Notes under the pieces: generated by a model | Told to the model about the DNA's origin: nothing | The model's input: only the letters and a program-made list of their open reading frames with translations | The model's database searches: none | Translations under genes and position numbers: made by a program | In this document: positions 22,525 through 51,350 of the stretch, piece by piece | Layout of the letters: every line of letters begins with the position of its first letter | Numbering within the stretch: the stretch's first letter is position 1 | Assembly (NCBI GenBank): GCA_030142905.1 | Contig: JASJOG010000178.1 | Coordinates: 310,001-374,000, forward strand | Origin: Heliopora coerulea | Lineage: Eukaryota > Cnidaria > Anthozoa > Scleralcyonacea > Helioporidae | Direction of reading: 5' to 3' | Length of the DNA: 64,000 bases

Positions 22525-22797
22525 ATGAAACCTTTCTTATGAAAATTAGATTTAATTCAAATGCAAGTGAGAACTCGTTTTCACAGGAAAAGTTTAACAT
22601 CAGGCTTGGTTTTAAAATTCGCTAGTGGATTATTCAAGGAGGGGAGGACTGTAGAAAGGATTTAGACACCGCAGGCTCGTCAAAATTTTATAACTCTACG
22701 ACCTTTTGCTTTAAACTTGTCCAAATTCAGAAGCGAAAGCGTTCTGGCCAAATTCGGAAACGTGTAGCTATTCAGTACCCTGTATTGTCGTTAGACT

Positions 22798-38952
<16,155 letters not shown>

Positions 38953-40620
38953 TTTTTTAAAACTTTAATCTCATTACAAAATTCTAAATCAAAAATAAAA
39001 ACAAACTTAACATTTACAATACATTTGTAGACAAATGAGGTTTGGTCCTCTTGACTAGGAACTTCATCAGCCCAAGAAAAGATAGCGTTGGCTGACTCTA
39101 CATGAAGCATCTCATGGCGGGGTTGCCCGCAGGACACAACCATATTGTAACACATGCTGCCCGTAACTGGTTATCTTGTACCCAAGGTTTCCTCAAGGCT
39201 TTAAAATGGGAATACTACCTCAGTAAGACAAGGGCGCTTTCTTTCATGTTGATGGCCTTATCTTCAAGTCAATAGTACCAAAATGACTACAAATATCCAT
39301 AAGTATTTGTAAGGACAATCAGTGATTGCTGACATGCTGTCGGCAGCTGGAGCAGAGTAGCCAGGTTGCAGTTTATCATGATTAATTTAGAGTGTAGTGG
39401 TATGAAGGTTTTCTCGAGGATGGGAATAGCAGCCCACTACTCCGAAGTTGCCTTGGGCAGACACTGCTTGTACCCTTGCCAAATAATCTCCAGTGGGGAC
39501 TTGCGACTTTCCACTTCTTTGGTAACAGCATTATAGTAATGGCATTTTCGTCACTATTGGTAGGAAAGAAATTCTTGTCCCATATCCTTGTATTGTAATC
39601 TTACTCTTTTTGCAAATGATCAATGGAAAAAAAAATTCTGTTTCAGCGAAGTTGTTGAATTATATGTACACACGCAACACCTGATAATAGGTGGATTTGA
39701 AATACAAATTAAAAAACTCATTAAGAATTCATGAGGAAAATACAAAAGAAAATCACAACCGTGTCGTATCTTTATATGTGATAAAGACACGTGTGACTTT
39801 ATCCTGAATTTCTCTTTAAATTTTTCTCAATGTCTTTAACCTTAGAAAACAGAAATTGCCAAACTTACGTAAGGAATTAGCGTATAAAATGTTTCGTTTT
39901 TTAAGCCGTTTAAAAAACTCGCAGTACGTGCTTTATCGAACACAAAACACTCGGCTTCCGCCTCGTGTTTTATATCCGATAAAGCACTCCTGCTAAGTGG
40001 ATTTGAAACACAACAAAAATTGCACCTGATAATAGGTGGATTTGAAATACAACAAAAATTGCACTAAGTTTGGGTTCTTAAAATTGGGATATGGTACTAG
40101 AGGCCTAGAAGGTGTGAAAATTTAAATACTGTAGAACCATGCTGTCTACACTGTGTACTCAAAGTGCACGAAGATCCCTGAACATTCAATTCTCCAACTT
40201 GACAGCATGACAAAAACATGTGACTTACAGGTGGAAAAAATCTACTTCTTTTGGAATACATTCTACATGTGGCTATTAACAAATTCAAATATTGTAATAA
40301 CTGTTCCCAATAGGTTTTGTAAGTACATCAATTTGTTTATTTTAACTCCTTCAGAGTTAAAATGTAAATTTGATAATTCAGATCAAAACTGTGAAAAATT
40401 TATCAATTTTTTAAAATTACTTTTACCTGATAACTTGGTGGACACTGTTCCCTTTTATATTAAGTTTCTGCGTTAGATAATATTGTTAACACTTACGTAA
40501 GTTAGCACTTTCAAATTTACTTGTAATCTAAATAAACATTTGTTTTTTACTTTCACTTTCAAACTTTTTGACAAATGAGACTTGTCGAAACCATTAATCA
40601 AAAACATTCTTTTTAACAAT
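38953..40620. other. 5' flank of the ZMIZ start, with short repeats
   Basis: Probably ZMIZ 5' untranslated sequence or intron. A unit containing ataggtggatttgaaatacaa occurs at about 39685 and 40030, and a variant at about 39997-40024, giving a local partial tandem. No other gene seen. Confidence 0.45.
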
Positions 40621-43600
40621 TTCAAATGTTTAGTCACTGGATAACTTAGATCCATAATTCACTAAGATAGCTTTGAGTAAGTTAAAAAATGTACTGAAAA
40701 GTTGGTGATGATTCATAAACATTTTACTAAAAAAATTTTGTGTACAATTGCAGTTACATTTATCTACTAGTATAGGTTGACAAAAAGCTTTAGTACTCTT
40801 GGGTAATCTAAATGATTTTGTTAACCTGTGGCAACCCCTAACCTACACCTTCCCTAATGAAACACAAGCAAACTTGCTTTTTCCTTATCACAATCTGTAA
40901 CCTAAACATCACACTTCAGGATATTTACAACAAAATTCAGCTGTAAGGCTAAAACACCTGATTAACACAAGAGATAAACACACAGAGTTAGATTTTCAAT
41001 ACTGAAAACCAGCTACACTGGGTAATTAATCTAGTCTGAAAATGAAAAGACATTAAAGACATCTCTGTCATAATTACCCATACATGCTCATTTGAAAACA
41101 GGATTTTACTATTTAAAATGACTTCCAATATTTTTGTAAATAAATCCAACCAAACAATAGCAGTGCCACTGAACTACTATGAAAAACACAGACCTTAGCA
41201 GAGTCCAGTACAGCTGAGATGATAAAAACAATTTGACTCCACAATAATGGGACCATGACAAAGGACAAACATCAAACATTTTAGAGTATTAACACTTTGT
41301 GAAGGACATAAAATCTGGATTTTCTGGAACTGTTCCATAGCTTTTCAGCCAGCATCAAATTAAAGATTAACAAATTTGTTCTTCTCTAAATTCCATTTTC
41401 TCATCAGTACAGGTAGTTCAAAGAAAGACTAAACAAAGACACCTGCTAAATATTGTCAGTTTTGTAACTCCACTGTAAATTAACAGTTGAGACTGAGACA
41501 GACTCTAGCAATCAAATTGTAATGAAGATTTAGATCACCAGAGCATGTATAATGAATTCCAAGGAGTACCATGTCACTTTATATGTACTTAGAGTAACGT
41601 GCTGTACAGATTTCTCCTCACTTCATTTCTTCTAAACAAAAGGAAACCAATTCAGCTGGCAACAAGGAACCTGACCTGAAAATTCCACCCTTAAATTTGC
41701 CTGCACTACATTTGGATTCCATCAAGTTAAATTCTCAAAAATGAAAGATAAAAAGACAAACGACAAATTAATGCTAGAAACAATATGTTTTCTACTGTAA
41801 ATCTGGCCTGCTGTGATGTAATGACAGGAACTTTGAAAGAAGCATTGTCATTTTAATTAGCTTTAATTTATGCTACTTTCCCTTGGTGAAGTGTACCGTG
41901 GTATTTATAAACAATTTTGCTCAGCATTCCCAATCACATCATCAAAGAAATCTGTAAATCATTTCAATTCATTTAAAATACAGTAATTTCCATGAAGGTT
42001 TAGGAGGACTGATACTATTACAATTTGCACCCAGTCAGAACCTAAACCTGATGCAAAAATATACAAACAAAAACCAAACCATCAACTGAGATGGAAATTT
42101 CTGGCCAGTATGTTTTGTTGTGCAGTAATTTCAACCAAATTTCTTCCCAAAACATCTTACCATGAACCAAAGTAAATAGAGTCTGGTCATGTGTCAGTCA
42201 TACTTTGATCATGCTAATTTTATATGATTGATCAAGTGGGTTAAACAAAGTTAAAAACAGGAATTTATTACAATTTCAATTTCTTACTTAAACATAACCT
42301 ATTCACTAAATACCTCTTAATCTAACTCCCTAAACTTGAACTCAATATACAAAAACATAACCTCAGTCTATAACTCAACCCCTGGTCCCAGCACTAAGAA
42401 CATGGTAAACTTTACCCAAATGTAAGTCTAGTATGAAGTGGCAGCAATAACTTTTACACAGTACTTCTTGAACTCATTTCATCAAATAAATGGCCAAATG
42501 ATTCAATTCCTGAACTATTCCAATTACAATACAATGTGGATTCTTAGCTACTGGATATGTTGAAAGACCTCCAGGGTCAAGTGAGAAGGGTGACCCTGAC
42601 AAAAAAGCTCTTAATTTTCCCCAGTCACCTGAAAATACTCTCACAAACATGTAGAAAGAGCAGAAAGTTTTGTTAAATTTTAGTTAAATTGTGAGACTGT
42701 TTTGTGTTCTTTCAGCAAAAGTTAATGCAAAAAAATCCCTCAGAGGAGAGTAAATTCTAATTTCTCCCTTATTAACGTGCATAACATCCATGAGCTAACA
42801 CAAGACAAGAGGAGAGTCTTAATTACACATTATATGTTGTAACTAATTGTGGCATTACAATGTAAACCACATCCCCCCAAGTACTTCAGGAAGACTTGTC
42901 AAAGTTCACAGGCCTGTTGCCCTATGCAATTTCAAAAATCCTCTTTCTGCTTTTAGGAATCATTTTTTAATGCCAATATCCTGTATATCCTAACCTTGAC
43001 TTAGCAAGTCTGAGAGGCAGTGGATGCACATAACCCACCCACCCTCCCCCAATGCAGAACAACAACTGTTCATTTGAGTGCATAATTGCCATGACTACTG
43101 CAATAGATAACAATTACAAAATAGTGGAACTAAAAGTTGAGAACTCATCACCATATCCCTTAATCAACAGTGAAGAAGATAATTATAGATAAAGATCCTA
43201 CCATCCTGTACTGAACACACTCTGAAGATAATGTCTTTGAACCTAACTCAGTCTTAAATGCTTGAACTGTTTTCTCTGGAGTGAATCCATTAGGTAAATA
43301 CATGTACATTCAATAATGGTTAGAACTCTCTTTGTTTTGAAAAATATTCTGACAAACACCTATCAAAGTGTGAGGCAATGTCCCACAAGCAACAAACAAA
43401 TACAAACATAACTGGGAGCTAACAACTCTTAAATCCACCCATGGAACTAATTTGCATTCCTTGTTCAAGAAAACAACTCTAATGACTTTAACAATGTTGA
43501 ATAACTGCAGTAAACACAGAAATATACAGAAAATAACTCACACTAGACTGTCAGTATGGATGACTTCTTTATAACTCATTATGGTGCAGATTATCAAGCA

Positions 43601-46600
43601 GTCTGGTTGTTGCCTTTAAGATATGAGTAACTAACTTACTACTTCAAAGAATTTGGCTGATGGGACCATCACAGAAGCATTATAAACAAAAAAACAAGTA
43701 CCTGTCATAAAGAATCTACTAAGCAGGAGAAAGTTCTGGTAACCCTTCTGTGCAGGACTCCAGTTTTCTTACATAGGACAAAGATACATCCTTTTGGGTT
43801 TAATTATTTAAGCTTCATAGTTTGAGATCTTGGTATTATCTCTGAATGTCTGCTTGCCACATTATTATGAAAAACTTGGCCACACAAATTCTATCTCAAT
43901 GACTAACAGTTGATTAAAATGGACGACTATATTCCTTTGAAGACTTGCAGTAAAAGCCACTATAGGTGGCATTTACAGTTGGGGAGGAAATGGGATGCCT
44001 CAGTGATCAATAACAATACTATACTGTATGCAAATTTCAGTACTTGAAACACAATAACAGACAACAAAGAGATATACACAAAGACTTTGTTCTTGCTTGT
44101 TCTTGCTCTTTACAACCATACATAAGAAACTAAGCCAAGGTCTCAAGATTTCAAACTTATCTTGGTATTTTAACTTTTTTAAGTGTAGTATGCAGCCTGC
44201 AAAATTACAAGTACTAATGGAACCAGAAGAAGTCACTATGTAAACAAGACAAAGTAAATAGTTGATCAATAAAACTTGAAAGGAAGCACTTGATGGTTCC
44301 AAGTGTAGAACAACCTCTCAATATAGGAAGTTCAATGATTCAGCAACTTTGGTTACTTATAGAAAAATGTCCATTAGTATTAATAATATCCATTAGTATT
44401 AATATTGTGGTATACCATGGTGTTCTAGGAAGGTTCTGAAGTCAAATGATTAAAACTAGAAAAGCACAACATTCATATCACACATAAAGGAAGGTGGAAA
44501 AACATGTCACATAAATCAGCACTCTTGCAAAAGTGGACCAATGAACTATGTGTAGATAACCAGTGTTGTAGATTTGATTACCACCAAATAAACCTCATGT
44601 ATGCTTCTTTTCACAACTGATGTGAGCCATCTTACAGAGGTCATCCACCCAATTCTCCAGACTTATCTGATTTCATTGTTCATCCCTTCAATTTCCCTTC
44701 TAAATGTGATCTCTGGTCTGCAGATGTTCTGAGAACATGTTTCATTGCTACTGTATCCAAACATAACACTGCACCAGGCCAATAACCTAAGCTTACTTAA
44801 TGCAGTCAGCAGATTCATTATGAATTTTTTTAAATTTTTTTTAAACTCTGTACACGTTGGCAGTAAAAACATGGTATGTTGACCCACTAAACCAAGATTA
44901 CAATACTTTGGAAATGTATTCTAAACCCACTTCATGTAAATGTATTTTTGGTTTCTTTTTTGGACCAAAGAGTGGGAAAAGCACACATGTAGGAAAATCT
45001 CCTTAACTGGTTTTACTTATGGGTAGCTAAACAGTCTTACTTGTGGTACCATAATTTCTTTGGTTAAGGTAAGCCAGTTTATTCTTGGGGTTTTGTGACC
45101 ATACCTATTTCAAAGCCATGTCTGTAAAACAAGCCTGTATAATTTGTTGAACTGGTAGGAGCCTGAAGTAAATTTTCCCACCTTTCCTAAAAGTGATACA
45201 TGTGCCACCACTACCTCTAATGATGCCAAAAAGTGGCAAGTACCGTTCAGTCAGATTTGGAACATTTGAAAATTATGGAAAAAGGGGAAAGTGGGACTTA
45301 TGCTCCATTTTGTTATGATGTTGTTGTGATCAGAGAAAAATCTCAAAAGAATATTGATAACTACACCCAGTGCTGCAAATAGATTAGAGAAAGTTATCCT
45401 TGCACATACATTACTTTGCACTAATACAGCCAAGGAACTGTTAATTGAAGACTTCACTGGAATATCCACATTTTCAATTAGCTTGAGAAAAATGATATGC
45501 ACCTCATCCAAACTAAAGGGCTTCTGGATATTTGGCAATGTATCTGTCAAGGATTTATTGCAGCACACTGTTTAACTGTTTTCCTCATTTTGACCAAAAG
45601 GATGTGCAAATTCCACACTGCAATCTCTTAATTCCAACTTCTGATGTCAGTATAAACCATACAAATAATTAGTACATGTTTATTCATAATACACGTGAAT
45701 TATTAAAAGAGAACCCCAGATTACCATAATGCCTGACATGAGAATACAACACTAATGACATCTAAACCACAAGAAAGTTCAAGGGAATCACTGGTTTAAC
45801 TCTACCTATGCAAATCTAAACAGACTTCTCTGTTGACAGGAAAGAAAAACTTTCTTGATAGGCTCAGAAAATGTTTGGTGCCTGTAACTTTGGAAATATG
45901 ACAAAACTGAAAGTCCTCAAGGGCATCAGTTCTTGATTCAAATGCCACACACTTAACACTTAAATACTGCAATTCAATAACACCTCCACCAACCTAGTCA
46001 CAAAAATGTCAAGAAATATTCAAGCATAAATAAGAGTGAGGAATAAAACCCTTCAAGCTTCAACAGAAAAAAAAATACTTGTATAAACCAAAGGATAAAC
46101 AAAGAAGTTTGCCAACAATGGGTAAGGCTATCAATTGCTATCACAGTTGAACCAAGTGCTGATTCTGATAAAGAGGATGTCCACTCACTGAAAGAGCTCT
46201 ACTTTGTTGGCAAATGTTGAAAAGTTTGAATTTATCTAACCAATAAAGCAGAAATTTTTCATTGCATGTCACAGTATGACACAATATAACATACTAAAGT
46301 TCAACACTACAATACAAGTTCTTTCATTCATACAGCACACTAACCCTCAGCTTTCAAATTCATAACAATTGTAAGCCTTTCTAAACACTAGGCTCAGCCA
46401 CAGCCTAATGTTGGTAAAGATCATTTCTTTCATCTGCCCAGTCTATCAGATGCTATCTCTTCTTACTCTTGCTTAATGAACATGCAATGAACTGGTTTGA
46501 ACATTATAACTTTTGAGGCTATGCCAACTGATATGTCAGAAAGGAATCTTAAAACCATACCCCCCACATTTGTTTTTTAACAGAGGACTGATGCCTACTA

Positions 46601-49600
46601 GTTCACATTTGAAACTACCAAAATTGTATTTAGTGACAGCAGAACCTGTAGTGACCATAGAAAAATGAGAAAGGCAAACTAGCCTACTTCTGTACTTGGG
46701 GAAAAATATAGTGCAGTTAAAATAATGGAAATGAATTTACCACAATCAAAATCACTCTCTGCAAACAGCAGCTATAAAAGATCTGTAAGTTTAAATGCAT
46801 CATCTGCTTAAGATCACTCAAAATTTCAATTATCTAAGAAATATATCACTATCAACCTACACCGCCCTGGCACCCAAATTAGGATGAGTGCTACTAATAT
46901 ATTCTACAAAGTATATGTTATGTAAGCACTTCCTTACACTTACAGAAAAAAAAATTGTTGAGTAATGGCAATACAGCTTCACTGAAATATTAGATTTACC
47001 AAGTGCTAATACTCATCACTGGCTGTTCAAGTTTTAAGTAACATGACATACAAAATACAATTAAACTGCAGTGTGTTTGTAGCCAAACTACTGTAAAATA
47101 CGAAGGAAATCATCTGTAAAACTACAGGATTATCGAAGTTTTAAGAAAGAGTGCAATAGCCCAAGAGCACCAAGTGCTTTGTGGATGTGATAGGATTTAA
47201 ATTAAGATTGTGTGAATGTCCAAAAAGATGACTAAAAATGTCATAAATTGGTAGTGAAAAGAAAAAGAAATTACAGGTAGTGAAAAACAGCAAAATGATT
47301 GCTTTCAATATGCAATAAACCTGTCAACCCTGTGTTGTGCCATTTTAAATAGAACACTTATTCAGTTCCAGCTTTACAGGATCCAATGCTTAATCACAGT
47401 TACCCATGCTTTTCCTCACCAAAATCAGGAATACATCAAATTCAAATCCTATGAAAACAGTTTCATTACATGTCCATTGCCATGGAGAAGCTCAACAGCT
47501 CTCTGGTAATTACCATAGTTCCAAAAGATAACAATTTGAAATAAATATGCAACACAAAAGGTGTTGTGCAATTAAAGTCCCCATCTCTCTCCCTACAAAA
47601 ATGACTGGCTACAAAACTTTAATAATCAGTGTTAAAAAGCTAATCTATTTGCAACTCTTTACCACAATGGATTGTAAAACTAAAATCTCTTTTCACACTT
47701 TTTTAAAATAAAAAACTGGCTTGCCTATACACTACAGAAGATGAACAATTAGTTGTCTGGAGGATTAAGGTTGGGTGTGTTTAGGCTAATATTTAGTCCA
47801 ATATAAACAGCTGACAGAAATATTCAAATTTTTTCAATGTTGACATACAATGTCTAATTAGTAGGTTTTGATTGGTTTATTCCAGTTGCATTAATAAAGT
47901 GACATCAAAATTGATTGGCAGGCACCCAAGTACCCCCTAGTGCAACATAACAGCTGTTTCTGGGGGGAAAGATGAACAAAAAAAAAAATCAAAGTGCTCC
48001 CAAACAAATGTTCAAACTCATGACAGCATTATGTTTGTTTGAACAAAATCTGGAGTATTTAGATCCTTCCAATAGGAAAGCAGTTCATAAAAAAAAAGTT
48101 TAGACAAGATCATTACTGTTCTTAATGTATTCAACACTATTTAAAAGATAAGTTTTACTTTGTAAACACATTATACATGTAAAAGCCATAAAATTTCAAA
48201 GCTGTGTTAGACAAATTATATCTTTTACATGGCTTTAAAAATTTTAGCTTGTTTTACATAATGCTGCTTCAAGAAATACTGTGAAACATTTTCAAGATCT
48301 GACAAAATGAGAAACTGATGTTGTTGTTGATGTATGTTTAAACCAAAATTAGGAGTCAAGATAATCATAAAATGGTCCACAAATGCTACAGTGGAATTAT
48401 TAATAAATTGATTAAATTGGAATATGACCTTGCACAATAAATAACTGGAGGAATAACATGAAGATGGACACTTCAAGTAAACATGCCAATTATTGTAGCT
48501 ATGAGCACTGTTTCCAGTGCATGATATAGCATATAACAAACTAACCATACCTGATTCCTGGGAAGCAATTACACATTTTCTAGAATAATTTACACTTATT
48601 CTAAAGCCAAGATTTGCAATTTTTCAAGAAATTTTTGGTGTTTTGATAAAATAAGAAAACATCACTGGCTATGGTTTTCCCTATGTCCTCAGTCACACAA
48701 ATTATACAATATAATTTATTTGGATTTCTTTTACCAATTAGTATTTACCAATTAATTACAATTGGGCCATGGTTCATTTCACTGCTAGCATGCCACAGTA
48801 ACCATATCAAAATAAGTACAAAAATAAAGTAGTCAGACAAGTTAGTTGATAACCTTAGTGTATCAACACAAGTACATGCACCTTTTAGTTGAACAGGAAA
48901 TTCATCACTAATGTTGGGAAAATAGATAATTTATTGCACAATATTGTGGCTAGCTGTCATTAACTTATGGATTTACTATTTCTTTGAGGCTAGTTGGTTG
49001 AATTTCAAATAGCTTACTGGTATGCAGCTGGCAGGAAAGTCCTATATCAAGTGCTTTGAACCCAAAAATTCCTTTTAATCAAACTTGGTTTTTGTTCACC
49101 AAATGGAAACTATAAGGTGGAGTATGTTCCACAGGCAATAAAATTTAAGTTGGGATTCTCAAAACACAGATAGAGCTGTTCACAAGCAAGATTTATCCAT
49201 TAAATGTGCTATGTGGGTATCATGCAACCAGTCCTTCACTAGAACTATCTACATTTCCTTATTATGCTTTTCCCTAGCTATTTTTGGGAGTAAACTGAAT
49301 ATCATGAGGGGGTGTCTGCTAGGTTGGGGGCTTATGCCCACCATGATATGATATATATGTAGACCTTGTACCACAAACCTCACTCATATTATTCTTCAAG
49401 ATGCATAAATATTAGCCTGGCTGTGTTTGTTTTAGAATAACAAGTAAGGTATTATTGAAATAAACAAAGACATTCTCTGACCAGAAAGATATTTAATTTC
49501 ATGTCTAGTGGCCAAAAGCTCATCAAATTAAATATCTTTCTGGTCAGAGAATGTCTTTGTTTATTTCAATAATGCCTTTACCTGACTATGCTTCTTCTAT

Positions 49601-51350
49601 TTTAACAAGTAAGGTGTCTATAAATAGTCCCAATTAACATGTAAATAAATAAACTGACTTGTTTTGAACAAGTGATTGCAATTTGAAAATGTTTACTAAA
49701 ACAAGAAATTGAAATGACAACATGTTTACCAAAAATGACCAGTAAAAATGAAGGAGGGAGAAAGTAAATACATTCACTAATAAAGCTATGACATAACCAG
49801 TATACCCTATCTAAATGAAACATGGAACAAATAAACAATTGATTCTGGGATATTCCAGTCATCATGTGATAGAGAGCTCTGTTTGAAATTAACTGGAAAG
49901 TCCTGCCTTGTCATGAACTTTGATCTGATCACCTGTCTTGCTGCCACAAGTCAAGATGTACATCAAATTATAAACAAAAACTGTCCACATGCATCAATCC
50001 TTGATGAATGATTACCTCCGAAACCCCTCTGTTGAAATTAGGCAGGATAATGGTTAAAAGCAAGTGACAAATCCAAACAACATTAGTAACCAAATACACT
50101 ATATGTGAACATCAATGTGGCAGAGAATTTATACATACATACAACATAGTTACTATTTTAGATGTCTTAAGAAGCAAGAGATCCAAAGGAAAGCTGTGGT
50201 TTCTATCTATCAACATCCAAATAAGTCAAGTGGTCCTATAGAACATGTAAAAATATGTTTCTTTCATAGGAGGGTTTTTGGATTTGCAGAATCAATCAAT
50301 ACAAACTTAGTGAGTTGTTTTGAAGGTTTCAAGTTATAAAATTAATGCTGTCTATCTCCCAGTTTCACCCCTCAGATTAGTATAGCAATGATCAAGCACA
50401 AGGTTAGTACTATTTCTTTACTTAAACTATGCAGTACAACAAATTAAATTGAGACGAAAGATCTTATCCTTCCTAACGTAGGTATCAATATCATGAGATC
50501 CAGAAAATACCAGACAGTAAATGAACAAAATAAGCTTATCTAGATCAGGTGCTAATTCTAACCATGAAGCTTAGCATTTGCAAGAATCTTTACTTCGAAA
50601 ATTTTGCTTTTAATTTAACCCTAACTGCATGTTATTTGTGACAAGTTGTTGATATCAGAGGTACATTCAAGCAACAGAGGACTGTAAATTGAATCCAGAT
50701 GTCCTGGAGTAAGATGCCTTTAGGGAAAGATATAGGCACAACTTTGTCAAGGTTTGTAACTGTACATATTATCACAATGACAGTTCTGCCCAGCTTAAAA
50801 ACAACAGATTTTGTCAGTAAAAACAGAATGAATGCAATTCCAGGAATGGTGTGCACAATCAAAATTAGATTAATGAAGCAAGATTTTCATAGTAAATTTT
50901 TGACTTTAACTAAGTCATTTTCAAACTAATTGAATCAAGATGACTTCAATAATGATGAAGAATTACTATTAAAATTTTGCTGGGTGAGTCCAATTTTAAT
51001 TATGCAAACCATTCTCAGAATTGCATCATTATGTGTTTACCAAAACAAGCTTGGAGATGACTTTTCCTCATTGTTCATGATTAACCGTTTATTAGCCATA
51101 ATGTTGTTAACCTTCTGTTCATCAAATCCCCATAAAATTACCCATTAAAAAAGTCTACTAGTTATCAGTTCTAAACCTGTTCAGATCGGTTGCAGCAAAT
51201 GCCACCTGTACTAGATTTCCTCCTTAACCCAAACAGTCAAACACCCCTTTATACAGGCACTTAGGAATGTTACATCCATCTACATGAATTACCCTTCCTG
51301 GACATACTTAATCACCCTAGCAATTAATGCAAGATATATAAAAAACGGCT
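40621..51350. other. CpG-depleted stretch without recognisable genes
   Basis: Through 50400 I count by eye only about a dozen CpG dinucleotides in nearly 10 kb, while both flanks have several per 100 bases. No exon with homology or a long frame was found. It may be the first (non-coding) intron of ZMIZ or true intergenic DNA. Only the inverted repeat at 49449-49574 stands out. Confidence 0.6.
49449..49574. repeat. Near-perfect inverted repeat, 51-bp arms
   Basis: 49449-49499 and 49524-49574 are reverse complements with about one mismatch (gacattctctgaccagaaag core) and a 24-base loop. Confidence 0.85.

Larger units (their letters stand above)
19688..22797. other. Spacer between tail-to-tail genes
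   Basis: Holds the 3' untranslated regions of glutamate dehydrogenase (plus) and ZMIZ (minus). A minus-strand AATAAA at 21193-21198 is one candidate ZMIZ poly(A) signal. A short TA run lies at about 22173-22191. No other gene is visible. Confidence 0.5.
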
